From positions 1-29,796 of the forward strand of contig URXS01000013.1 of the NCBI GenBank assembly GCA_900551885.1: 29,796 nt of DNA. Direction: 5' to 3'. Numbering within the stretch: the stretch's first letter is position 1; each line of letters starts with the position of its first letter. Made by a program: the position numbers and the translations under genes. Of the stretch, positions 14,238 through 21,341 are shown in pieces. The notes under the pieces were generated by a model that was not told the origin of the DNA, ran no database searches, and saw only the letters and a program-made list of their open reading frames with translations. The DNA comes from an uncultured Oscillibacter sp. (GTDB lineage: Bacteria; Bacillota; Clostridia; Oscillospirales; Oscillospiraceae).

Positions 14238-14813
14238 TTACAGAAACAGCGACACCGCACACCACACCAGGAGCAGCGCCATCACCCGGTTCACCGCCCT
14301 GGCGTGGCTGGAAAACAGCCGGCCCAGCAGGGAGCCGAAGGCGGACCAGCACAGGGTCAGCACAAAGCCAGTGAAGGCCAGACCCAGGGCGAACAGGGCC
14401 ACCACCACCCGGCTGGAGACGTTGGGCAGGATGTAGGCCTCCATGGAGACGATGCCGTAGATATAGATCTTGGGGTTGACGAATTGCAGCAGCAGTCCCG
14501 GCAGGAAGCCGGAACGGCCCTCCCGGGCCTCCGCCGGGCCGGCACGCCAGATGTGCCAGGCCAGGTACAGCATGTAGGCGGCACCCAGAACCAGCATGGG
14601 CAGCCGCAATTTGGGGATCAGGCTGTCCAGCACACCACAGAGAGCGGCGCACAGCAGCATCACCACGGAAAACCCCGCCCAGATGCCGAAGTTGAAAGGC
14701 AGGGCCCGGCGAAACCCCAGACGGCTACCATTGCCCATGGACATGAGGGTGTTGGGGCCGGGGGTACCGGCGGTGACCAGAACGTAGGCGAGGAACTGAG
14801 GCCAGGGAAACAC
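14238..14813 (-). CDS. LysE/RhtB family exporter
   Basis: Inner-membrane protein of 191 residues with about six hydrophobic helices, of the LysE superfamily that exports amino acids and similar small molecules. The signature TPGPNTLMSMGNGSRLGFRRAL (17-38) is intact, with the later LLQFVNPKIYIYG segment also typical. I chose GTG 14813 as start because a perfect AAGGAGG lies 8 bases before it and the protein then begins at the family's first helix. A longer ATG start at 14921 would cross the promoter and the terminator. The substrate is unknown. Confidence 0.85.
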   Translation of the reverse strand: MFPWPQFLAYVLVTAGTPGPNTLMSMGNGSRLGFRRALPFNFGIWAGFSVVMLLCAALCGVLDSLIPKLRLPMLVLGAAYMLYLAWHIWRAGPAEAREGRSGFLPGLLLQFVNPKIYIYGIVSMEAYILPNVSSRVVVALFALGLAFTGFVLTLCWSAFGSLLGRLFSSHARAVNRVMALLLVWCAVSLFL

Positions 14814-14842
14814 GGCGGACACCTCCTTGGGCACTTTTCTCC

Positions 14843-14870
14843 ATTGTACTTCCGGGCGGGAGTTTGTCAA
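14843..14870 (-). promoter_or_regulatory. Promoter of the LysE-type gene
   Basis: On the minus strand TTGACA (14870-14865), 16-base spacer, TACAAT (14848-14843). It gives a short leader containing the AAGGAGG site. Confidence 0.8.
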
Positions 14871-14873
14871 CGG

Positions 14874-14905
14874 AAAAAGCGTCCGGGCCTTTCGGCCCGG
14901 ACGCT
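14874..14905 (-). terminator. Terminator of the yloU-yloV unit
   Basis: A 12-bp perfect stem AGCGTCCGGGCC (14878-14889) / GGCCCGGACGCT (14894-14905). Read on the minus strand it ends in TTTTT. It lies 12 bases past the stop of the DAK2-domain gene. Confidence 0.92.
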
Positions 14906-14917
14906 CTGTGATAAGGC

Positions 14918-16609
14918 TCACTCCATGGAGATGATATAGTAGTACACAGGCTGGCCGCCGGAGAGCACAGCCACCTCGGCCTCGGGGCAGCGCTCCTCAA
15001 AGAGCTTGCCTGCCGCCTGGGCATCGGCCTCGGACACGTCCTCGCCGAAGTACAGGGAGATGAAGGAGGCGCCCCGGTCTACGGCATCCGCTGCCAGGCG
15101 CTCCAGCAGGGTGTTCAGGTCCGCGTCGGTGCCGAAGAGGCGGCCTTCCTCCAGGGCCAGGTAGTCGCCCTCCTTGATGTCGAAGCCATCGAAATCGGAG
15201 TTCCGGGCGGCGTAGGTGATCTGAGCGGTGGTGACAGTGGACAGGGACTCGGTCATGGCCTGAGTGATGGATTCGGCGTCCGGGGCCTCAAAGTCCACAT
15301 TCATCATGGCGGTGATGCCCTGGGGCACGGTTTTGGTGGGGATGACCACCACATGCTTCTCTGTCAGAGCATCGCACTGCTGGGCGGCCATAATGATGTT
15401 GCCGTTGTTGGGCAGGACAAACACTGTCTCGGCGGGGATTTTCTCCACGCCCTCCAGAATGCTCTCGGTGGAGGGGTTCATGGTCTGGCCGCCGGAGACC
15501 ACACCGTCGGCGCCCAGGTCCTGGAACACCGCAGCCAGGCCGTCGCCGGCGCAGACCGCCAGGAAGCCGTACTTTTTCTCCGGCGCCGCCGGCGTTGCGG
15601 GGGCGCAGCCCTCTCCGGCCTCCAGCTCTGCTTCCACGGCCTCCAGATCGTCGGTGCTCTGGGCCTCCCGGCCCTCGGCCAGGGCCTCCGCCTGGGTCCG
15701 CATGTTCTCGATCTTGGCCAGCTCCAGCGTGCCGTACTTCTGGGACTCGGTCAGGGCACTGCCGGGGATGTTGGTGTGGACGTGGACCTTGAAGGACTCG
15801 TCGTCCTCGCCGATCACCAGGCTGTCGCCGATGCTGTTGAGGTAGGTCCGCAGAGGCTCCAGAGAGATATCCGGCGAAGCCTTGCGGACGATAAAGACCG
15901 TGTCGAAGGCGAAGGTGATCTCATCTGCCGCCATGACGGCAAAATCGGCCTTTTCCTTCTTGTCCTCGGTTTCCTCCGTCTGCTCCGGCATGGGCTCGCC
16001 CCGCAGCTCGGAGAGCATGCCCTCCAGAATCAGCAGATAGCCCTTGCCGCCGGCGTCTACCACGCCGGCCTTTTTCAGCACCGGGTTCATCTCAATGGTC
16101 TGGGCCAGGGCGTCATATCCCTCCCGAATGGCCTCTTCCAGCACTTTCTCCACATCCTTTTCCTCCGCCGCCGTGTCCACGGCCCGTTTCGCCGCCAGGC
16201 GGGAGACGGTGAGGACGGTGCCCTCGGCGGGCTTCATGACGGCTTTATAGGCGGAGGAAACGCCCTCCTGCATGGCGGCGGCAAAGCTGGCCGCGTCGGC
16301 GCTGTCCCGGCCCTTCAGGCTTTTGGACAGACCCCGGAACAGCAGGGACAAAATGACGCCGGAGTTGCCCCGGGCGCCCCGCAGCAGGGCGGAGGCGGTG
16401 ATGGAGGCCGCCTGGTCCACCGTGGCGGGATTGGACTTGCGCAGCTCCGTCACGGCGGCGCCGATGGTCATGGACATGTTGGTACCGGTGTCCCCGTCGG
16501 GCACCGGGAAGACATTCAGGTCGTTGATGGCCTGCTTTTGAGCGGTGATGGCGGCGGCGCCGTGCAGCACCATCTGCTTGAACAGGGCGCCGGTGATCAG
16601 TTCGTTCAT
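14918..16609 (-). CDS. DAK2-domain protein, fatty acid kinase FakA-like (YloV)
   Basis: Cytoplasmic protein of 563 residues matching the YloV/FakA family. FakA with a lipid-binding FakB phosphorylates exogenous fatty acids for phospholipid synthesis. The N-terminal DAK2 ATP-binding domain has INDLNVFPVPDGDTGTNMSMT (28-48) with the magnesium-binding aspartates. LLRGARGNSGVILSLLFRGL (76-95) follows. The C-terminal half has the FakA linker and NNGNIIMAAQQ-type domain (VFVLPNNGNIIMAAQQC). A central acidic stretch (TEETEDKKEKADF) links the halves. It follows the Asp23-family gene closely (16 bases), the standard yloU-yloV order. No FakB (DegV-type) gene is in the window. Confidence 0.9.
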   Translation of the reverse strand: MNELITGALFKQMVLHGAAAITAQKQAINDLNVFPVPDGDTGTNMSMTIGAAVTELRKSNPATVDQAASITASALLRGARGNSGVILSLLFRGLSKSLKGRDSADAASFAAAMQEGVSSAYKAVMKPAEGTVLTVSRLAAKRAVDTAAEEKDVEKVLEEAIREGYDALAQTIEMNPVLKKAGVVDAGGKGYLLILEGMLSELRGEPMPEQTEETEDKKEKADFAVMAADEITFAFDTVFIVRKASPDISLEPLRTYLNSIGDSLVIGEDDESFKVHVHTNIPGSALTESQKYGTLELAKIENMRTQAEALAEGREAQSTDDLEAVEAELEAGEGCAPATPAAPEKKYGFLAVCAGDGLAAVFQDLGADGVVSGGQTMNPSTESILEGVEKIPAETVFVLPNNGNIIMAAQQCDALTEKHVVVIPTKTVPQGITAMMNVDFEAPDAESITQAMTESLSTVTTAQITYAARNSDFDGFDIKEGDYLALEEGRLFGTDADLNTLLERLAADAVDRGASFISLYFGEDVSEADAQAAGKLFEERCPEAEVAVLSGGQPVYYYIISME

Positions 16610-16625
16610 TCCTCTCGTTCCTCCC

Positions 16626-16976
16626 TCACAGGGTCATGGAGTCGACGCACACGTCCACTGCCTTGACGGGCACGCCGGTATTTTTTGTGACAACGTAGCG
16701 CACCTCATTCATGATGGAGCGGCATACGGCGGGGAGGTTCACGCCGTTTTCCACGATGATGTGGAGCTCGATGGAGATGGTGTTGTCGTCGTGGTAGGTG
16801 ATGCTGACGCCTTTGCTCATGGCCTCCCGGCGCAGAAGATGGACCAGGCCGTCGGTCATGGAACGGTAGGCCATGCCCTTGACCCCATAGCAGTTGGTGG
16901 CCGCCATGCCGGTGATGTTGGAGAACACAGCGCTGCTGACGGAGATCTCACCCTGTTCAGAATGGAATTGAATCAT
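16626..16976 (-). CDS. Asp23/Gls24 family protein (YloU-like)
   Basis: Small protein of 116 residues of the Asp23/Gls24 (DUF322) family. It opens with HSEQGEISVSSAVFSNITGMAA, the family N-terminus. It has the alternating strands VSITYHDDNTISIELHIIVENGVNLPAV and ends in NTGVPVKAVDVCVDSM. Members are linked to envelope stress and membrane association in Gram-positives; the molecular role is unclear. It sits directly upstream of the FakA-like gene, as yloU does with yloV in many Firmicutes. The ATG (16976) follows GAAAGAAAGGA. Confidence 0.9.
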   Translation of the reverse strand: MIQFHSEQGEISVSSAVFSNITGMAATNCYGVKGMAYRSMTDGLVHLLRREAMSKGVSITYHDDNTISIELHIIVENGVNLPAVCRSIMNEVRYVVTKNTGVPVKAVDVCVDSMTL

Positions 16977-17068
16977 GAGAACGTCCTTTCTTTCCCCTGT
17001 CCTGACGGAAGAGAAATGCCCGCCCCGCCCCGAAGGCCGGGGACAGGCGTCCGTATTTTTAGAACTTT

Positions 17069-17097
17069 ATTATATACGATTCTCCTGTAAAGTACAA
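17069..17097 (-). promoter_or_regulatory. Promoter of the yloU-yloV unit
   Basis: On the minus strand TTGTAC (17097-17092), 17-base spacer, perfect TATAAT (17074-17069). The roughly 85-base GC-rich leader that follows can fold (CCTGTCC / GGACAGG arms and a CCCCG-GCCTT-CGGGG hairpin). Confidence 0.8.
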
Positions 17098-17134
17098 GTA
17101 TAAAAAAGAGGGAAGGCGATCCGGCGAAATTCTA

Positions 17135-17163
17135 TTGAAAAGCCGGGAACTTTGCCGTAAAAT
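17135..17163 (+). promoter_or_regulatory. Promoter of rsmD-coaD operon
   Basis: TTGAAA (17135-17140), 17-base spacer, TAAAAT (17158-17163). Divergent from the yloU promoter 40 bases away. Confidence 0.7.
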
Positions 17164-17211
17164 ATACAATCGACTATAAGTGATTTCCTGTTTTGGCGGG
17201 AAGGCGCCGGT

Positions 17212-17225
17212 CCGCCTGGAGGCGG
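17212..17225 (+). repeat. Third copy of the CCGCCTGGAGGCGG hairpin core
   Basis: CCGCC-TGGA-GGCGG, identical to the core of the two repeats at 12551 and 12744. It lies in the rsmD leader 11 bases before the ribosome site. Confidence 0.75.
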
Positions 17226-17248
17226 CCGGGGCCGGAAGGAGGATGAAC

Positions 17249-17818
17249 ATGCGCGTGATCACCGGTTCCGCCGGCGGCCGCCGGCTCAGGGAGCTGGAGG
17301 GGCTGGAGACCCGACCCACCACGGATCGGGTGAAGGAGGGGCTGTTCAGCGCCATCCAGTTTGAAATCGAGGGCCGGCGGGTGCTGGACCTGTTTGCCGG
17401 CACCGGCCAGTTGGGCATTGAGTGTCTCAGCCGGGGCGCCGCCTTCGCTGTGTTTGTGGAGCGGCGGCCAGACGCGGTGAAGCTGGTGCGGGAGAATTTG
17501 CAGACCACCGGGCTCCAGGACCGGGCCCGGGTGGTGGCCGGGGAGGCCATGGCCTTTCTGGAGGGCCGGGAGAAGTTTGATCTGGTGTTTCTGGACCCGC
17601 CCTATCAGTCCGGATTGCTGGAAGAGGCCCTGGACCGGCTGACAAGGTTTGACATTCTGAACCCACATGGTATAATTGTTGCGGAACACCCGGCGGACCG
17701 GCGATTGCCGCCCCTGCCGCCGCCCTATCGCCTCCGGCGTACCTACCGGTACGGCAAGATCGCCGTCACGTTGTACCGCCGGGAGCCAGACCAAGAGAAC
17801 GAGGAACAACGCTCATGA
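17249..17818 (+). CDS. rsmD: 16S rRNA guanine-966 N2-methyltransferase RsmD
   Basis: SAM-dependent enzyme of 189 residues methylating G966 of 16S rRNA. It begins MRVITGSAGGRRL, the standard RsmD start, then TRPTTDRVKEGLFSAI (21-36). The SAM-binding DLFAGTGQLGIE is at 47-58 and the catalytic DPPY at 116-119. I chose ATG 17249: the AGGAGG at 17237-17242 is 6 bases away, whereas the ATG at 17243 directly abuts it. Its stop overlaps the coaD start by 4 bases (ATGA), the common rsmD-coaD pair of Firmicutes. Confidence 0.95.
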   Translation: MRVITGSAGGRRLRELEGLETRPTTDRVKEGLFSAIQFEIEGRRVLDLFAGTGQLGIECLSRGAAFAVFVERRPDAVKLVRENLQTTGLQDRARVVAGEAMAFLEGREKFDLVFLDPPYQSGLLEEALDRLTRFDILNPHGIIVAEHPADRRLPPLPPPYRLRRTYRYGKIAVTLYRREPDQENEEQRS

Positions 17819-18303
17819 GAACAGCCGTCTGCTCCGGCAGCTTCGATCCCATTACCCTGGGCCACCTGGACCTGATCCAGCGGGCCGCCGCCTGCTTTGA
17901 CAAGGTCTGGGTCTGTGTCAGTCCCAACGCCGAGAAGAAAAACCAGATGTTCACGCCGGAGGAAAAGCTGCGGCTGGTCCGCGCCGCCGTGGCGGATCTG
18001 CCCCATGTGGAGGCAGAGCTGTGGCCGGGATTGCTGGCGGACTATGCCATGGCCCGGGGAGCGGGCGTCATCGTCCGGGGGGTCCGCAACACCTCGGACT
18101 TCGATGTGGAATACCAACTGGCGCTGATCAACCGGGGACTGTATCCGGAGCTGGAGACCATGCTGCTGCCGGCCAGCCCGGCTTATCAGCACTTCAGCTC
18201 CTCCATGGCCCGGGAGATGATCCGTTATGACCAGCCCCTGGAGCGGTATTTGCCGGCCTCCATCGTCCCCCTGGTGCGGGAAATGATCGAGAAGAAAGGA
18301 TGA
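17815..18303 (+). CDS. coaD: Phosphopantetheine adenylyltransferase
   Basis: Catalyses the penultimate step of coenzyme A synthesis, 4'-phosphopantetheine plus ATP to dephospho-CoA. The 162-residue product has the nucleotidyltransferase motif SGSFDPITLGHLDLI with TxGH at 14-17. The GVIVRGVRNTSDFDVEYQLALINR block (84-107) is typical of CoaD. The usual ISST motif appears as FSSS (127-130). The length is standard. It is translationally coupled to rsmD by ATGA overlap. Confidence 0.96.
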   Translation: MRTAVCSGSFDPITLGHLDLIQRAAACFDKVWVCVSPNAEKKNQMFTPEEKLRLVRAAVADLPHVEAELWPGLLADYAMARGAGVIVRGVRNTSDFDVEYQLALINRGLYPELETMLLPASPAYQHFSSSMAREMIRYDQPLERYLPASIVPLVREMIEKKG

Positions 18304-18308
18304 ACCAC

Positions 18309-18830
18309 ATGGCCAACGATGTCAACCGTCTGATCGATATGCTCTATGAGCGGATTGAGGATGCCAAGGCGCCGCCGCTGAAGCCCCACCTGAGCATGGT
18401 GGACCGGGATGAGCTGCTGGATATGCTGGATGAGCTGCGGGCGCAGCTTCCGGTGGAGATCAAGCGGGCTCAGGAGCTGCTTGCCGCCCGGGACAAATTC
18501 GTGGAGGAGGCCAAGCGGGACGTAGACCGTATGATGCGCCAGGCGGAGCTGGACGCCAAGGCCAAGATCTCCGACAGCGAGGTTCTCTACGCCGCCAAGG
18601 AGAAGGCCCGCCAGATCGTGGCCAAGGCCGAGGACCGCTCCCGCCAGCTCTATCAGGTGGCCAACGAGTACGCCGAGGACGCCCTGGCCCGCACCGAGGA
18701 GGCCGTCCGGGCCGCTTTGGAGGAGGTCCAGCAGTCCCGGGTCCGCTTCCGCAGTGCCTCCGCCGCCAAAATGCAGGAGCAGCGGGAGAAGCTGGAGGGC
18801 CGGGCCCCGGAGCAGGAGGAGTCCAACTGA
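18309..18830 (+). CDS. Coiled-coil protein, ATP synthase subunit b-like
   Basis: Highly charged, almost wholly helical protein of 173 residues with no signal peptide or membrane segment. A long coiled coil runs from about residue 38 to 165 (ELLAARDKFVEEAKRDVDRM, then AKEKARQIVAKAEDRSRQLY). The spacing recalls the stalk part of F-type ATPase subunit b or DivIVA-like proteins, but the membrane anchor is missing. Such genes follow coaD in related Clostridia, often labelled ATPase; the function is unknown. I preferred ATG 18309 (about 8 bases after GAAAGGA) over the ATG at 18300, which overlaps the coaD stop but abuts the ribosome site. Third gene of the rsmD-coaD operon. Confidence 0.75.
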   Translation: MANDVNRLIDMLYERIEDAKAPPLKPHLSMVDRDELLDMLDELRAQLPVEIKRAQELLAARDKFVEEAKRDVDRMMRQAELDAKAKISDSEVLYAAKEKARQIVAKAEDRSRQLYQVANEYAEDALARTEEAVRAALEEVQQSRVRFRSASAAKMQEQREKLEGRAPEQEESN

Positions 18831-18932
18831 GCTGCCGGTCGACCATAATCGCAAAAATTTTGTAAAAAACGACGAAGATTTTTTTGAAACTTTTTTGCCG
18901 CGACCTAGATTTCGTGTCGCTTTGCTAATTTC

Positions 18933-18978
18933 ACGCCCACAGGCACAAGATGTTGTGCCTGTGGGCGTCTTTAATTTT
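18933..18978 (+). terminator. Strong terminator after the rsmD-coaD operon
   Basis: Perfect 16-bp stem ACGCCCACAGGCACAA (18933-18948) / TTGTGCCTGTGGGCGT (18953-18968) with loop GATG, then CTTTAATTTT. Confidence 0.95.
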
Positions 18979-19001
18979 ACGTAAACCCGCTGGAGCAATG
19001 T

Positions 19002-19015
19002 CGAACATTCGTTTC
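19002..19015. promoter_or_regulatory. LexA-like box (weak)
   Basis: CGAACATTCGTTTC fits the clostridial GAACNNNNGTTY pattern and 12 of 14 positions of CGAACRNRYGTTYG. It lies 72 bases before the mraZ -35 box. About one chance match is expected in a window of this size. Confidence 0.2.
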
Positions 19016-19086
19016 AAAATGGCTGTTTTAGGCCAAAATCAGGAAAAAATCACTGGTTTGGTGGGGTTTCTGTCGGAAAAAACTGC

Positions 19087-19115
19087 TTGCATTCCCTGGG
19101 TTTTTCGCTTATACT
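19087..19115 (+). promoter_or_regulatory. mraZ / dcw cluster promoter
   Basis: TTGCAT (19087-19092), 17-base spacer, TATACT (19110-19115). Confidence 0.82.
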
Positions 19116-19127
19116 CAAACCATGCGG

Positions 19128-19142
19128 TGGGGAAAAGTGGGT
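19128..19142 (+). promoter_or_regulatory. MraZ-binding box
   Basis: Two direct repeats TGGGG (19128-19132) and TGGGT (19138-19142) with a 5-base gap, the TGGGN-N5-TGGGN pattern bound by MraZ in other bacteria. It lies just downstream of the -10 box, where binding would repress. A third repeat at the expected place (19148) is not conserved. Confidence 0.6.
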
Positions 19143-19212
19143 AATTGGTGCAACCATGTGTCAGGCCGTTCCCATCTCCGCCCAAAAAACGGGGAAAAGG
19201 GGGGAGACAGCC

Positions 19213-19656
19213 GTGGCAAGACTCCTTGGAAAGTCCAACAACAGCATCGATTCCAAGGGCCGGCTGGTGATCCCTGCCTCCATGCGGGAAGCCCTGGGAG
19301 ATACCTTTTACATTACCATCGGTGCTGAGCACTGCCTGAGCATCTACCCCCAGGCCAAGTGGGAGCAGATGTCCGAGGAAACGGACGACCTGACCTACAG
19401 TGAGGTCCGGGCCCTGACGCTGCTGTATGCCAATGCTGTTCAGTGTGAGCCGGACGCCCAGGGCCGGGTGCTGATCCCCGCCAGCCTCCGCAAGCACGCG
19501 GGACTGAAAAAGACCGCTACCATCGTAGGCCTCAACTCCTTCGCGGAGATCTGGGACGAGGCCGCCTGGAATGAACGGGAGCAGCGGATGCTGGAGAGCG
19601 AGGACATGGCGGCCGCCATGGATGCGCTGGTCCGCAACCGCCGCAACCGCGGATAA
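19213..19656 (+). CDS. mraZ: MraZ, transcriptional regulator of the dcw cluster
   Basis: DNA-binding protein of 147 residues with two SpoVT/AbrB-like swapped-hairpin domains. The first has SIDSKGRLVIPASMREALGD (11-30), the second EPDAQGRVLIPASLRKHAGL (79-98). It forms rings that bind the TGGGN repeats upstream and controls its own operon. I chose GTG 19213: GGGGAG lies 6 bases upstream and the protein then starts at the usual position. Longer in-frame versions would begin inside the promoter. The rsmH gene follows after 6 bases. Confidence 0.93.
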   Translation: MARLLGKSNNSIDSKGRLVIPASMREALGDTFYITIGAEHCLSIYPQAKWEQMSEETDDLTYSEVRALTLLYANAVQCEPDAQGRVLIPASLRKHAGLKKTATIVGLNSFAEIWDEAAWNEREQRMLESEDMAAAMDALVRNRRNRG

Positions 19657-19662
19657 GAACCT

Positions 19663-20610
19663 ATGGAATACACCCACAAGCCGGTGCTGCTGGCACCGTG
19701 TATCGAAGCACTGCGTATCCGACCCGACGGAGTTTATGTGGACGGTACGCTGGGGCGCGCTGGGCACTCCATGGAGATCGCCCGAAGGCTTACCACCGGC
19801 CGCCTCATCTGTATCGACCGGGATATGGCGGCCATTGACGCTGCAAAGGAGCGCCTGGCCCCATACCTGGACCGGGTGACGCTGGTCCACAGTAACTTTT
19901 CGGAGCTGGGCGACGTCCTGCGTCAGGCGGGCGTCGCCGGCGCCGACGGCATGCTGTTTGACCTGGGCGTCTCCTCTCCACAACTGGACGATGGGTCCCG
20001 GGGCTTTTCCTACATGCAGGATGCCCCCCTGGATATGCGGATGGACACCTCCGCCCCTCTGACCGCCTACGAGGTAGTGAACACCTGGAGCGGCGAGGAG
20101 CTGCGGCGGATCCTGTACGAGTACGGCGAGGAGCGGTACGCCCCCGCCATCGCGAAAGCCATTGTCCGGGCGCGGGAGACCGCGCCTGTTGCCACCACTC
20201 TGGAGCTGGTGGAGATCATCAAGAGCGCCATGCCTCCGGCGGCCCTGCGGGAAAAGCAGCACCCGGCCAAGCGCAGCTTCCAGGCCATCCGCATCGCCGT
20301 CAACGGCGAGCTGGACGCCCTTCCCCCCATGCTGCGCGCCGCGGTGGAGGGGCTGAATCCCGGCGGACGGCTGGCGGTGATCACCTTCCACTCTCTGGAG
20401 GACCGCATCGTCAAGCAGACCCTGCGGGAACTGGCCAGAGGCTGTACCTGTCCGCCGGAATTTCCGGTGTGCGTGTGCGGCAACAAGCCCAAGGTGCGCC
20501 TGGTGACCCGCAAGCCCATCACTGCTGACGCGGCGGAGCTGGCGGACAATCCCCGCGCCCGCAGCGCCAAACTGCGGGTGGCGGAAAAATGTGATCCATT
20601 TGATCTTTGA
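19663..20610 (+). CDS. rsmH: 16S rRNA cytosine-1402 N4-methyltransferase RsmH
   Basis: SAM-dependent methyltransferase of 315 residues (formerly MraW). It begins EYTHKPVLLAPCIEAL and has the SAM motif VDGTLGRAGHS (26-36), where glycine is more usual than R-A. It also has MLFDLGVSSPQLDDGSRGFSY and the C-terminal VITFHSLEDRIVKQTLRE. The length is standard. The ribosome site is poor (GGATAAGAACCT), and with only 6 bases after mraZ, translational coupling is likely. Confidence 0.96.
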   Translation: MEYTHKPVLLAPCIEALRIRPDGVYVDGTLGRAGHSMEIARRLTTGRLICIDRDMAAIDAAKERLAPYLDRVTLVHSNFSELGDVLRQAGVAGADGMLFDLGVSSPQLDDGSRGFSYMQDAPLDMRMDTSAPLTAYEVVNTWSGEELRRILYEYGEERYAPAIAKAIVRARETAPVATTLELVEIIKSAMPPAALREKQHPAKRSFQAIRIAVNGELDALPPMLRAAVEGLNPGGRLAVITFHSLEDRIVKQTLRELARGCTCPPEFPVCVCGNKPKVRLVTRKPITADAAELADNPRARSAKLRVAEKCDPFDL

Positions 20611-20611
20611 C

Positions 20612-20626
20612 GGGGGACAAGCCCCC
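20612..20626 (+). repeat. Short hairpin between rsmH and ftsL
   Basis: GGGGG-ACAAG-CCCCC followed by CTTTG, two bases after the rsmH stop. It could be a weak terminator or a spacer hairpin before the ftsL ribosome site (GAGAGGAGG). Confidence 0.5.
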
Positions 20627-20662
20627 CTTTGTGTGTGAAGGACTGGGAGAGGAGGAGCTGCT

Positions 20663-21229
20663 GTGGCATCTGCGGCCCGTGGACTGCGGTATAACAGCCG
20701 GAACGCCGTATACGGCGATCTGGCATATGATCTGGATCTGGAAGTCCGGGAGCGTGCCCTCCGCCACGCCGGTGAGGCTCCCCGCCACCAGGAAGCTGTC
20801 CAGCCGGTGGAAAAGCCCCAGGTCCGCCGGATTGCCCGGACCCAGGTCCGTCAGCGCCAGCACCTGTCCCTCCTCTCGGTGGTGGGATTCGGCGCCGTGG
20901 CGGTTCTGGCGGTGTTGGTTCTGATGAACTACATTCAGTTGACAGCTCTGTCCTCTGACATGGTGGCGCTCCAGAAGGAGCTGAGCCAGTTGGAGACGGA
21001 GAACGTGGCTCTGACCGCCCAGCACGAGGAGCTGTTTGACCTGGACACCGTCAAGGAGACGGCGGAGGCCGCCGGCATGAGCAAGCCCAGCAGCAGCCAG
21101 ATCTACTACGTGGATCTGTCCGACGGGGATAGCGCCGTGGTCTATCAGCAGGAGGAGCCCGGCATTCTCAGCCGGCTGCTGACATCCCTGAACCACGGGA
21201 TTTATGCCGTAGTGGAATATTTCGATTGA
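20663..21229 (+). CDS. ftsL: Cell division protein FtsL-like
   Basis: Bitopic membrane protein of 188 residues in the FtsL position. It has a basic cytoplasmic N-terminus (about 1-68, including QVRRIARTQVRQRQ) and one membrane helix at about 69-91 (LLSVVGFGAVAVLAVLVLMN). A heptad-type coiled coil (about 95-125, SSDMVALQKELSQLETENVAL) and a short outer tail follow. In division it would pair with DivIC/FtsB and activate FtsW and the PBP. The sequence is weakly conserved in this family, so the call rests on topology and place. The GTG 20663 start has GAGAGGAGG 7-8 bases upstream; no ATG fits. Confidence 0.8.
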   Translation: MASAARGLRYNSRNAVYGDLAYDLDLEVRERALRHAGEAPRHQEAVQPVEKPQVRRIARTQVRQRQHLSLLSVVGFGAVAVLAVLVLMNYIQLTALSSDMVALQKELSQLETENVALTAQHEELFDLDTVKETAEAAGMSKPSSSQIYYVDLSDGDSAVVYQQEEPGILSRLLTSLNHGIYAVVEYFD

Positions 21230-21258
21230 GCCGCGCACTATAATGAATCGGCGAGTGA

Positions 21259-21322
21259 GGAGTAAGAAGGCGGACTTCTTACTCCTTGCTTTGGTATTGC
21301 GGACCGGCGGGGCAGCCGCCGG
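21259..21322 (+). repeat. Two hairpins in the leader of the PBP gene
   Basis: An 11-bp perfect stem GGAGTAAGAAG (21259-21269) / CTTCTTACTCC (21275-21285) with loop GCGGA. Then a 7-bp stem CCGGCGG (21304-21310) / CCGCCGG (21316-21322). The PBP ribosome site GGGAGGAG begins 4 bases later. Confidence 0.75.
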
Positions 21323-21341
21323 CGCGGGAGGAGACAATTCT

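Larger units (their letters stand above)
18831..19212. other. Non-coding gap of 382 bases between the coaD operon and mraZ
   Basis: No gene is seen. It opens with an AT-rich stretch with runs of A and T (18852-18896) and a weak GCGAC/GTCGC hairpin (18900-18920). Then come the strong terminator at 18933-18978, a plain stretch with a LexA-like site, the mraZ promoter and the MraZ box. Confidence 0.7.

Noticed and set aside
14238..14921. Longer LysE-type protein starting at 14921
   Set aside because: It would include the promoter and a terminator stem in the coding region; GTG 14813 has a perfect ribosome site and matches the family start.
15353..16666. Plus-strand open frame opposite the FakA-like gene
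   Set aside because: Shadow of a gene with clear DAK2 motifs; no ribosome site or family features.
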